Shown piece after piece: positions 1 through 7,052 of a stretch of DNA of 35,981 nucleotides. Under the pieces are notes generated by a model. It was not told the DNA's origin. It saw only the letters and a list, made by a program, of their open reading frames with translations, and did no database searches. This DNA comes from a virus: the IMG/VR virus record IMGVR_UViG_3300044825_001732, positions 1-35,981 of that record; one strand, written 5' to 3'. Every line of letters begins with the position of its first letter. Within the stretch, counting starts at the first letter, position 1. The translations under genes were made by a program, and so were the position numbers.

Positions 1-173
1 TCGTCTCCAATGATTTTATACTTGGTGAAGTATGATAGATTTCCAAAAATATCCTCACGAAGTTTACCACGACGGAATAGATTTTTTACAGTCGCATACT
101 CTGAGATTTGCCTTTGATTAGGATCTCTGCTGACATATTCGAAATCTGGAACTTGTCTGAAGTATGAGGGCAT
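1..173 (-). CDS. 53: Baseplate wedge subunit gp53 (N-terminal part, runs off the left edge)
   Basis: The reverse strand opens with ATG at 173-171 and stays open to the window edge, giving 57 codons of the N-terminus. The translation starts MPSYFRQVPDFEYVSRD and continues with a TVKNLFRRGKLREDIF segment, which I recognise as the start of cyanophage gp53. In T4, gp53 is a baseplate wedge protein that joins wedges around the hub and carries a LysM-like fold. The gene follows gp48 on the same strand with only two bases between the gp48 stop codon and this ATG, so the two are probably translated together from the promoter near 1701-1708. The C-terminus lies outside the window, so length and completeness cannot be judged. 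Confidence 0.78.
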   Translation of the reverse strand, partial: MPSYFRQVPDFEYVSRDPNQRQISEYATVKNLFRRGKLREDIFGNLSYFTKYKIIGD

Positions 174-175
174 TT

Positions 176-1627
176 TTAGTAACCTATGTTTGTATTTCGT
201 ATATTTGGACCACCAATATCTTTTCCTTTGTAATCCTTTTCTGTTACTGGTTCTAGTTCTTGGAACTGCAATGTTAAACTATAAGATGTCATGGGATTTC
301 CACTATCTGGGTCTTTAAATGTCATATAAGATCCATCTGGAGTATAGTCTACATTACAAATTTGTAATGCACACATCTTAATTCTATTGAGTGAGGTGTG
401 ATCTTTTCTTGTTTCTCCATCTATGTATTTTATTTGGAATACATTTGGTGCTTTCAAAAATATGTTGTCTGCAGTTGTTTTTACTGACATATTTTGCTTG
501 AAGTATCTTATGATTTTTTTTACTTCAGTTGCTTCTTTACTGTTTCTGGGTGATAATTTGAAGGTAAATGTGAATGGTCTTAATTGTGGACCTTGAAACA
601 ACAATTCCATATTTGGATTTAATATTCCTCCACCAATTCTAGATAATAAACCATTTATGCCAACTGCCTTTCCGGCAAAATATAATCTTGCGGCTGGGCT
701 TATATTTGCATTTTCTCTCAATACTCTATCGGCTGTTTCTATAGCTTCATTGAATGCCTGTGATGGATTGCTCATTGTGCCAAAAGAAAGAGATGCAGCA
801 AATGCCGTCACAGGATTCAAATTTTCGCTCCCCCATTCTACACTATTCGTATCGATAATAGATGGTTGAATTGGTAAAGTTACTGACCCTTTAGTTTTTT
901 TCAATTTTCTGTCCCCGATTCCTAGAGATAAATCTCCAGTAGCTCCAGGTGAAAATGATCTGCCACCATAAGTATATGAAATGAATTGAATAAAATCTTG
1001 ACCATTATCTCTCAACTTTGTTGGGTATACTAGATCTTCGTAATTTGTTTCTGTGCTATCTGATTCTATTTCTGGAATTTCTAGCGGAACAGAAGGTGCG
1101 TCTATTGGAGTTTGGGTTTGCGCAACTGCTGCTACATTTGCTTGTTTTGCTGAAACTACTTTTGCAAGTCCTGGTTGAGTATTTACTGCAAGATTGATGA
1201 GGTTGTTTTGTACTGCCTCATAAAACCTACCACCACTTGTAGTTAAAGACAGTTGCGTAGTTGCTCCTAAAATTTCATCTCCGACTTTTTTTCCTGGAGG
1301 AATTCTCCCAAGATCTGCATCTTGTTGCGTATAAAACAAAAACGCATAAGATTTTCCATTATCAAGAGTTTTTCCAGCAGTAACCCATCCGCCTTGATCA
1401 AAATTATCTGCGGAGTCGGCAGTTCCTGGAGTCCATGTTTTTCCGTCAGAAGTTCTTGCTGCAGGTTTAGGTGCATAATATAAATTAGTTTGTGCCGATC
1501 CTTCTATGGGTTTTCCATTACCATCTACTTCATATGATGTTACTGTTCTAAAATAAAAATTTTGATTACTTCCTGGTAATTTTTGTGCAAATTGCTCACC
1601 GTAGATATATTTTACTTTGTCAGCCAT
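176..1627 (-). CDS. 48: Baseplate tail-tube cap protein gp48
   Basis: This 483-aa protein is read from ATG at 1627. An in-frame ATG at 1642 exists, but the G-rich GGGGGTGG just before 1627 is the better ribosome site, and the MADKVKYIYGEQF start looks natural. The C-terminal half contains LLFQGPQLRPFTFTFKLSPR followed by an EVKKIIRYFKQNM helix, which fits the gp48 family; the FKLSPR-type beta hairpin belongs to the tube-like fold shared by gp19, gp48 and gp54. In T4, gp48 sits on the gp27 hub and with gp54 forms the platform on which the tail tube polymerises. T4 gp48 is about 364 aa, so this version is longer, mainly in the N-terminal 200 residues. It sits between the 202-aa unknown gene and gp53. 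Confidence 0.75.
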   Translation of the reverse strand: MADKVKYIYGEQFAQKLPGSNQNFYFRTVTSYEVDGNGKPIEGSAQTNLYYAPKPAARTSDGKTWTPGTADSADNFDQGGWVTAGKTLDNGKSYAFLFYTQQDADLGRIPPGKKVGDEILGATTQLSLTTSGGRFYEAVQNNLINLAVNTQPGLAKVVSAKQANVAAVAQTQTPIDAPSVPLEIPEIESDSTETNYEDLVYPTKLRDNGQDFIQFISYTYGGRSFSPGATGDLSLGIGDRKLKKTKGSVTLPIQPSIIDTNSVEWGSENLNPVTAFAASLSFGTMSNPSQAFNEAIETADRVLRENANISPAARLYFAGKAVGINGLLSRIGGGILNPNMELLFQGPQLRPFTFTFKLSPRNSKEATEVKKIIRYFKQNMSVKTTADNIFLKAPNVFQIKYIDGETRKDHTSLNRIKMCALQICNVDYTPDGSYMTFKDPDSGNPMTSYSLTLQFQELEPVTEKDYKGKDIGGPNIRNTNIGY

Positions 1628-1700
1628 CAGAACCACCCCCACATAAGGGACACAACCATCTCAATTTTTTGTAGAGTATGAGACATTATCGTTTTTTATC

Positions 1701-1708
1701 TATTTATC
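1701..1708 (-). promoter_or_regulatory. Late promoter GATAAATA before gp48
   Basis: On the reverse strand the octamer reads GATAAATA, matching the T4-type late promoter core (TATAAATA; NATAAATA in cyanophages). It overlaps the stop codon of the 202-aa gene and would start a transcript about 65 nt before the gp48 ATG at 1627, covering gp48 and gp53. Confidence 0.6.
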
Positions 1709-2312
1709 TTCCAGAAATGAACACTGGAAAAAATGAAGGAATTCGTAAAACATATTCTAGTTCCTGAGGTTTAATATAATAAAACATCGACTGCATTCCT
1801 TCATACGCATAAGTTCTTATTGGACTCTGAATATATTCTGGGTGCCGTTCCCAATGATAATTAACTCCTTTCCAATATTGTCTACCTTCCTTCACGATTA
1901 AGCTCACTGGGTGAACATCATACCATTGTCCTTTTGTTTTTGCGATATACTTGAAGGTATAGATTTTACCAGTTTCCATCGTTTCTTCTGTTCTACCAAG
2001 TCTAGACAAAATGCCAATTAGGGCATTGAAATAAAAATTTGGTGATTGATTTTTTGGTAAACTATCAATTAAATTTTTAAAGCTGTAGAACTCATCTTGC
2101 TGCTGTTGTAATCTTCTTTTCCTATCTCTGAGTTGATCTTGAACATAAGATCTAGGAGCTTCTCTTTGAAGTTTTTGTTCCTCAAATTTTATTTCTTCTT
2201 CTTCTCTTTTTAGTTTTCGTTCTGATGATTTTGTCAGAGTTGAAAACCAAGTTCTGATTGTTCCAAATACTTTCCAGAGCCTACGAGCCTGATTGTCTAA
2301 TGGTTTAAACAT
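1704..2312 (-). CDS. Unassigned virion or assembly protein, 202 aa, coiled-coil N-terminus
   Basis: I do not recognise a named family with confidence. Residues about 28-75 are extremely rich in K, R, E and Q and look like a long coiled coil. The rest is compact and aromatic, with a GKIYTFKYIAKTKGQWYDVH segment followed by VSLIV and GVNYHW. A similar pattern (tyrosine-aspartate, hydrophobic strand, then G-x-N-x-H) occurs in uncharacterised proteins of T4-like phages. The gene lies two bases after gp4 and before gp48 and gp53. In T4, gene 2 (DNA end protector) neighbours gene 4 and gene 53, so a gp2-like role is possible by position only. No signal peptide or membrane segment is visible. Confidence 0.6.
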   Translation of the reverse strand: MFKPLDNQARRLWKVFGTIRTWFSTLTKSSERKLKREEEEIKFEEQKLQREAPRSYVQDQLRDRKRRLQQQQDEFYSFKNLIDSLPKNQSPNFYFNALIGILSRLGRTEETMETGKIYTFKYIAKTKGQWYDVHPVSLIVKEGRQYWKGVNYHWERHPEYIQSPIRTYAYEGMQSMFYYIKPQELEYVLRIPSFFPVFISGR

Positions 2313-2314
2313 TT

Positions 2315-2761
2315 TTATAACCCAAGTTCTTTTTCTGTAATCACCTTGAATTCCATTCCTCTACCTCTGCACCATTCATCTGCGGCTGCCCACTTTGCTT
2401 GATTCACACTATAAGTCTTCATTTCATACAACCAATTTTTGGTTTTTCTTTTTGGTTGTTTTGGTGGGGCAGTTTGCTTTTTTGGCTTAACTTCAATCAC
2501 ATAAGTCTTTAATTCTCCAGACTGCTCTTTGATTTTTATGATAAAGTCAGGAAAATATCTGTGAATTTTATTATCCATTGGAGAGCGATAAGGAATAAAA
2601 AACTCTTCAGATCCATAAGCGATGACACTTTCGTTCAAATCACACCAATTCATAAATCGTAGTTCCCAGGAACTTCTATAAACAATATTCTCTGTGTTCC
2701 CAATATATTTCTTCGGATTTTGTGGGTGAAAATATCCCTGAATGAAATTTTTATTCCCCAT
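2315..2761 (-). CDS. 4: Head completion protein gp4 (PD-(D/E)XK nuclease-like fold)
   Basis: The 148-aa length matches T4 gp4 (150 aa). The sequence carries IVYRSSWELRFMNWCD, then RYFPDFIIKI and YVIEVKPKKQ. The E in SSWE, the PDF aspartate and the ExK in IEVKPK are laid out like the core of the PD-(D/E)XK/TnsA-type nuclease fold that this family is known to resemble. T4 gp4 (also called gp50/65) acts late in head maturation, after DNA packaging and before tail joining. The ATG at 2761 is preceded by an AGGA ribosome site. It is the first gene of the leftward unit and has its own GATAAATA late promoter about 30 bp upstream. Confidence 0.85.
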   Translation of the reverse strand: MGNKNFIQGYFHPQNPKKYIGNTENIVYRSSWELRFMNWCDLNESVIAYGSEEFFIPYRSPMDNKIHRYFPDFIIKIKEQSGELKTYVIEVKPKKQTAPPKQPKRKTKNWLYEMKTYSVNQAKWAAADEWCRGRGMEFKVITEKELGL

Positions 2762-2766
2762 CTATT

Positions 2767-2774
2767 CCTAAATA
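2767..2774 (+). promoter_or_regulatory. Possible late promoter CCTAAATA for the rightward hub operon
   Basis: The octamer CCTAAATA matches the T4 late core at the last six bases. It lies 26 nt before the ATG at 2800, in the only gap between the divergent units. It is weaker than a NATAAATA match, but no better candidate exists for this start. Confidence 0.4.
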
Positions 2775-2790
2775 TTATATGCAGTAAAGT

Positions 2791-2798
2791 TATTTATC
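2791..2798 (-). promoter_or_regulatory. Late promoter GATAAATA before gp4
   Basis: Read on the reverse strand this is GATAAATA, a full NATAAATA match, 30 nt before the gp4 ATG at 2761. It lies one base from the start codon of the rightward gene at 2800, so the two divergent promoters face each other with overlapping transcribed strands. Confidence 0.6.
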
Positions 2799-2799
2799 A

Positions 2800-3645
2800 A
2801 TGGCAGGCCCAGGAATAAAACCATACAAGATGTCTGCAATTAAGAGCAAGTTATTGCAACCTGCTTTGACATCAAATTTTATTTGTGAGTTTTTACCGCC
2901 AGGCAATCTAGCTAATGGTGGCAGTAAGGTTCAACAATTTCTTCGGGAAAGATTTGACGCTGGATTTAAAGGCGGGCAATATCAAGGAAATACGCAAGAA
3001 TTAATTAGACTTTCTTGTTCGGATGCATCATTGCCTGGATCATCTGTGATGACGCATGAAATTAATAATGATTACACTGGAGTCACAGAAAGACATGCAT
3101 ATCGTAGATCATATGATGATCGCGCAGACTTTACTTTTATTGTCGATAGTAATTATTTTGTGATTGACTTTTTTGAAAATTGGATTTCTTATGTTGTCGG
3201 AGAAAATTTATTAACCGCAACAAATCGAAACCAACCACCACAGGTAAGCAGAAATTATAATTATAGAGTCAACTTCCCAGACGATTATAAGACAGATAAT
3301 TTATTCATCACAAAATTTGAACGAGATTATGATTCGTCTGAGCCAGCACAAAAAAAAGAACCTGACAAGGGAAGACCACTAACTTATCAATTTATCAATG
3401 CATATCCGATCAGTATTACGACAATGCCTGTATCTTATGATACCTCACAACTATTGAAATGTACTGTTTCATTTACTTATAGTCGTTATGTATTGTCTAA
3501 AGATTATGCGCAATTTGTAAATGATCCAGAGGAGCCAACTACACCTAATGGAATTCCAGAAGCTCCGTTTCCGCCAACAATTAATGGCGTTCCAGTTAAT
3601 CCAAACACTGGCAGGCCTGAGGCTCCTCCGGCTCCAACCAGTTAA
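2800..3645 (+). CDS. 54: gp54-like baseplate tube initiator (gp19-type tube fold)
   Basis: The 281-aa protein carries an N-terminal LLQPALTSNFICEFLPP strand, a LSCSDASLPGSS segment and a C-terminal FINAYPISITTMPVSYDTSQ followed by CTVSFTYSRYV. These are hallmarks of the T4 gp19-like tube fold, in which a short strand and the Y-P-x-S-I-x-x-x-P-V-S-Y turn stack subunits in a ring. In T4-like cyanophages the longer gp19-fold protein next to gp26 is usually taken as gp54, which sits on gp48 and starts tube polymerisation. The last 45 residues are proline-rich (PEEPTTPNGIPEAPFPPT) and probably flexible. The ATG at 2800 has a weak ribosome site; ATG at 2830 is an alternative. It could instead be another gp19 paralogue. 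Confidence 0.62.
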   Translation: MAGPGIKPYKMSAIKSKLLQPALTSNFICEFLPPGNLANGGSKVQQFLRERFDAGFKGGQYQGNTQELIRLSCSDASLPGSSVMTHEINNDYTGVTERHAYRRSYDDRADFTFIVDSNYFVIDFFENWISYVVGENLLTATNRNQPPQVSRNYNYRVNFPDDYKTDNLFITKFERDYDSSEPAQKKEPDKGRPLTYQFINAYPISITTMPVSYDTSQLLKCTVSFTYSRYVLSKDYAQFVNDPEEPTTPNGIPEAPFPPTINGVPVNPNTGRPEAPPAPTS

Positions 3646-3652
3646 ATAAATA
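3645..3652 (+). promoter_or_regulatory. Possible late promoter AATAAATA before gp26
   Basis: AATAAATA fits the NATAAATA late core. It starts on the last base of the preceding stop codon and lies 28 nt before the gp26 ATG. It could boost gp26 and the large genes downstream. Confidence 0.45.
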
Positions 3653-3680
3653 ATCACAATGACTCGATCATAAGAACATT

Positions 3681-4400
3681 ATGCCATTACCAAAGATTTC
3701 TGCGCCAACTTATCATCTAACTTTACCATCAACTGGAAAAGAAATAAAATATAGACCATTTTTAGTCCGAGAAGAAAAGCTACTTGTCTTGGCACTAGAA
3801 AGCGAAGATTCAAGACAAATCACCGAAGCAATCAAAACTGTACTAAAGAATTGCATCGAAACAAGAGGAATCAAAGTAGAAACTCTTCCGACATTTGATA
3901 TCGAATATCTATTCCTTAACATTCGTGGAAAATCAGTTGGAGAAGACATTGAAGTTAATGTGATTTGTCCAGATGACGAAGAAACTACAGTTCCAGTAAA
4001 AATCAACATTGATGAAATCGAAGTCCAGAAATTTGATGGGCACGATAAAAAAATTAAACTTGATGATAAGATATATCTGGAGATGAAATATCCATCATTG
4101 GATCAATTTATTAAAAATAATTTTGATCTCAATTCTGCTGATGATATGGAGCAGGCATTTGATTTAATTGGGTCTTGTATTGATAAAATTTATACCGAAG
4201 ATGAAGTATGGTCAACTTCTGATGTGACAAAAAAAGAATTACAAGAATTCCTAGATCAAATGAATTCTTCTCAGTTTAAATTAATTGAGAAATTTTTTGA
4301 AACCATGCCAAAACTATCTCATACAATTAAAATCAAAAATCCAAAAACAAAGGTCGAAAGTGAAGTAACAATTGAGGGATTAACATCTTTTTTCGTATAA
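3681..4400 (+). CDS. 26: Baseplate hub protein gp26 (tail assembly chaperone-like)
   Basis: The 239-aa product starts MPLPKISAPTYHLTLPSTGK and continues with KYRPFLVREEKLLVLA and KNCIETRGIKVETLPTFDIE, the typical start of the T4-like gp26 family. The middle has a VNVICPDDEET strand pair, and the C-terminus is helical and acidic. In T4, gp26 is needed for hub assembly. The gene ends SFFV-stop, and the last sense codons lie on a T TTT TTC heptamer in the phase needed for -1 slippage (see 4388-4394). Slippage would fuse gp26 to the 52-aa frame that follows and give about 296 residues. That recalls the G/GT chaperone pair of lambdoid phages and suggests a chaperone role for gp26. Confidence 0.85.
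   Translation: MPLPKISAPTYHLTLPSTGKEIKYRPFLVREEKLLVLALESEDSRQITEAIKTVLKNCIETRGIKVETLPTFDIEYLFLNIRGKSVGEDIEVNVICPDDEETTVPVKINIDEIEVQKFDGHDKKIKLDDKIYLEMKYPSLDQFIKNNFDLNSADDMEQAFDLIGSCIDKIYTEDEVWSTSDVTKKELQEFLDQMNSSQFKLIEKFFETMPKLSHTIKIKNPKTKVESEVTIEGLTSFFV
4388..4394 (+). other. Candidate programmed -1 ribosomal frameshift site (T TTT TTC)
   Basis: The heptamer TTTTTTC sits in exact X XXY YYZ phase in gp26: TTT is codon 4389-4391 and TTC is codon 4392-4394. Two codons later comes the gp26 stop (4398-4400). In the -1 frame, reading continues CGT ATA AGT CTT TCT CAT straight into ATG at 4412 without a stop. A weak stem (4405-4409 with 4421-4425) lies 10 nt downstream. No ribosome site precedes the 4412 ATG. 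Confidence 0.6.
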
Positions 4401-4411
4401 GTCTTTCTCAT

Positions 4412-4570
4412 ATGGATCTGGAGAATTATTATCAGCTCAATTTCTCCTTGATGCAATATCATAAATATTCTTTGACTGAGATTGAAGCGTGGATCCCTTG
4501 GGAGAGAGATGTTTATGTAACTTTATTGAAGAATCATTTAGAAGAAGAAAAACTAAAACAGCAACAATAA
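4412..4570 (+). CDS. gp51-like small protein, probably the frameshift extension of gp26
   Basis: The frame encodes 52 residues from ATG 4412: MDLENYYQLNFSLMQYHKYS, then an LTEIEAWIPWERDVY segment and a K/E-rich helix ending in KQQQ. The W-I-P-W-E-R-D-x-Y-V-x-L-L pattern is the conserved core of a small family next to gp26 in many T4-like phages, sometimes labelled gp51 (baseplate hub assembly catalyst), although T4 gp51 itself is much longer. There is no purine-rich ribosome site before 4412. The frame is open upstream through RISLSH to the gp26 slippery heptamer, so I infer that it is made mainly as the tail of a gp26 fusion. The stop lies one base before the next gene. Confidence 0.65.
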   Translation: MDLENYYQLNFSLMQYHKYSLTEIEAWIPWERDVYVTLLKNHLEEEKLKQQQ

Positions 4571-4571
4571 A

Positions 4572-7052
4572 ATGCAAATTGGCATACCGTCAGGATTACC
4601 AGTAAAATGGTTCACATTTAATCAGGTTAGCGAAAAAACCTGGATTATACTGAAGGCGAAACTTACTGGCAAAAAGCAACCTGACGGTAAATCATATTAT
4701 TCTGAAGTCAGATTAAGTGATAAAGAAGCTGATACAATTATCAGAAACATAAAAAAAGATTCTCGTGGATTCCCACTGTTTGAAGAAGAAAAATCAAAAA
4801 AATTCGAAGAAGAAAATAAAAAGTATCAAGAATGGCTGGTCGAGCAATATCTTAAGAATGAACCAGATATTCCTAGCCTAGAAGATTCTATTAAAAATAA
4901 AAGAGAAGAGCCAACAACGCCCACTAGTGAACCAATATACGAAGGCACTCGTGGCGGCGATTTAGTAGATGAGGAAATTGATCCAGACTTACTAAAACTT
5001 ATTGGAATGGATGATGTCTCCGAAGGAGACTACGAAGATTATAGGGATCTGATTTCACAAAGCCTGTTAGAAGGATCTTGGTCAAATGGAAAAAAGATAC
5101 CGAAAAAACATCTTAAAATCTTACAAAAAGAATTGTATCGCGTAAAAGATAAAGTAGGAAAATTTAAACTAAAAAAATCTGGAAAAATTAATGCTACAAA
5201 TGTCAGGGCAGTAACATCAGCACCAAGAGCAAGAGTACAGCCAGAAAGCCTTGTAACTGAACAACCAAAACCAGAGCAACAAAAATCCGACGATTTACTA
5301 AAGCATGTAGTATCAATCAACAGATCAGTATCAAAAATACTCGAAATACTAACGGAAAGAAGTAAGTTAGATAAAAAACGAGAAGATTCCGAAAGAAAAC
5401 AAGCTGAAGTCTTAAGAAGACAAAAGAGAGAAGAGTCACTAGAAACTGGAATTGGTAAAGTTGCATCTGCTGCTGCTGGTCTTCTTGCTCCAGTTCAGGG
5501 GATTCTCGACAAGATCATAAGATTTATTGTCTTTACTTTACTTGGAAAGGCATTTGTAAACTTTGTGAAATGGCTGAATAATCCACAGAATAAAGAACGA
5601 GTTGAGACCCTCAAAAAGTTCTTGAAGGATTGGTGGCCAGCATTGATGGGTGCCATCGTCTTATTTACCACTCCATTTGGTAAATTTGTTCGTGCATTTA
5701 TTGGAATGGTAGCAAAACTTACATTAAGACTATCAAAGTTTGCTATTCCTGGATTAATGAAATTAATTGCAAAGTATCCTAAAACAGCGATAGCAATTGG
5801 TGCTGCTGGTGCTGCGGCTGGTGTTGGGATGTATATGCAATCTAGAACACAAAAGCAAGATCAAGAATTGCAAAGTGCAGATCCAAATTACGGAAAATCA
5901 CCAAGTCCACAGAAGAGTATGCTTGACACTACATCTTCTAGAGGTATTCCAGCATTTAAAGGTGGAGGATTAATTCCACTTGCTAGGGCATTTACGGGAG
6001 GCGGGCAGCAAACTTATCTGCAGCCATTTGAAGGTGGCTTTGTGGATGATAGTACAGGACTCACTGTAACCGGAGCTGGAGCCGATACACAGGCAACAGT
6101 GCTACAGCCAGGTGAAGTGGTGTTCAGCAAGAAAGCAGTGGACTACTGGGGCGCAGATAGGCTTCTGGCGATGAATAAGATGGGGGGAGGAACCAACATT
6201 CCCAAATTCGTCAATAATGTTCAGATGGCACAAGGTGGTGGTATGATCGGTGGAATGATGCGAGGTATTGGAAGATTATTTGGTTCCAAAAATCCAACTC
6301 CACAAACAACTATTAAGCCATCATGGCATGGCCCAGCACCAAATTATGAGTATAAATCTAGAGAAGTTCAGGCATTCTTGAGATCACTTAAAGTTGCGGA
6401 AGGAACTATAAAATCTAAAAATTCTTATGATACCATTTATGGTGGGGCGGAAGTTCCAATTCGTCAAATGACAGTGAAAGAATTAATTAATATGCAGATG
6501 TCTGATATGCTACCAAAAAGACTTGGTGGAGGAAGAGCACCTTGGCCAAGTGGTAGATCTAGAGCATCTGGTGCATACCAATTTATGCCTAATACTTTAA
6601 AACAGTTAATGGTGATGAATGTATTAAAGCCATCCGATAAAATGACACCAGAAACTCAGGACCGTGCTGCCTGGGAATTAGCAAAAAGAAGAGGAGTTAC
6701 TTTATCTCAACTGAAAACACAAGGTCTTAGTCGAGGAATTTTAAATTCAGTTGCGGGAGAATGGAGTTCATTACCAAACTTAGAAGGTAAGAGTTACTAC
6801 AATCAACCAGTAAAAAAACCTGAATTACTACAACAAGTTTATAAAGAAAGTTTACAACTTGCACCACAAGCAAAAATGCAACTACCAGGACCCCCAACAG
6901 CAAATCAAAAAATATCATTTGTTGATTTACCGCCAATTACACAACAAGCAAATCAACAAGTTGCTTCTTCTGGCGGCACAAAAATTCCACAATTTGTACC
7001 ACCAGACTCTACTCAAGCTTCAATTAATGCTTCTATCTATGGTCTAGGCTGA
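4572..7052 (+). CDS. Tape-measure-like tail protein with lambda R-type (GH104-like) transglycosylase domain, 826 aa
   Basis: Residues 1-290 are charged and partly coiled coil (SKLDKKREDSERKQAEVLRR). Hydrophobic segments follow at about 293-332 (IIRFIVFTLLGKAFVNFV), 356-370 and 406-423 (AIAIGAAGAAAGVGMYM), as in tape-measure proteins. Residues about 500-550 hold the LQPGEVVFSKKAVDYWGADR signature common near tape-measure C-termini. Residues about 597-760 follow the layout of lambda endolysin R: VAEGT with Glu610 as the likely catalytic acid, SYDTIYGG, SGAYQFMPNTL, QDRAAWELAKRRG and EWSSLPN. I infer a protein stored in the tube that cuts peptidoglycan and contacts the inner membrane during entry. 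It starts one base after the gp51-like stop and overlaps the next gene in TGATG. Confidence 0.72.
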   Translation: MQIGIPSGLPVKWFTFNQVSEKTWIILKAKLTGKKQPDGKSYYSEVRLSDKEADTIIRNIKKDSRGFPLFEEEKSKKFEEENKKYQEWLVEQYLKNEPDIPSLEDSIKNKREEPTTPTSEPIYEGTRGGDLVDEEIDPDLLKLIGMDDVSEGDYEDYRDLISQSLLEGSWSNGKKIPKKHLKILQKELYRVKDKVGKFKLKKSGKINATNVRAVTSAPRARVQPESLVTEQPKPEQQKSDDLLKHVVSINRSVSKILEILTERSKLDKKREDSERKQAEVLRRQKREESLETGIGKVASAAAGLLAPVQGILDKIIRFIVFTLLGKAFVNFVKWLNNPQNKERVETLKKFLKDWWPALMGAIVLFTTPFGKFVRAFIGMVAKLTLRLSKFAIPGLMKLIAKYPKTAIAIGAAGAAAGVGMYMQSRTQKQDQELQSADPNYGKSPSPQKSMLDTTSSRGIPAFKGGGLIPLARAFTGGGQQTYLQPFEGGFVDDSTGLTVTGAGADTQATVLQPGEVVFSKKAVDYWGADRLLAMNKMGGGTNIPKFVNNVQMAQGGGMIGGMMRGIGRLFGSKNPTPQTTIKPSWHGPAPNYEYKSREVQAFLRSLKVAEGTIKSKNSYDTIYGGAEVPIRQMTVKELINMQMSDMLPKRLGGGRAPWPSGRSRASGAYQFMPNTLKQLMVMNVLKPSDKMTPETQDRAAWELAKRRGVTLSQLKTQGLSRGILNSVAGEWSSLPNLEGKSYYNQPVKKPELLQQVYKESLQLAPQAKMQLPGPPTANQKISFVDLPPITQQANQQVASSGGTKIPQFVPPDSTQASINASIYGLG

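Noticed and set aside
657-869. 70-aa plus-strand frame opposite gp48
   Set aside because: Antisense to a well-supported gene, without a ribosome site or family resemblance.
1627-1642. Upstream ATG at 1642 as the gp48 start
   Set aside because: The five extra residues (MGVVL) are encoded by the G-rich ribosome-site stretch itself; ATG 1627 is better placed.
4412-4570. Independent translation start for the gp51-like gene
   Set aside because: Kept as a CDS because its product is conserved in type, but independent initiation is disfavoured: there is no ribosome site, and the frame is already open to the upstream slippery heptamer. Not excluded.
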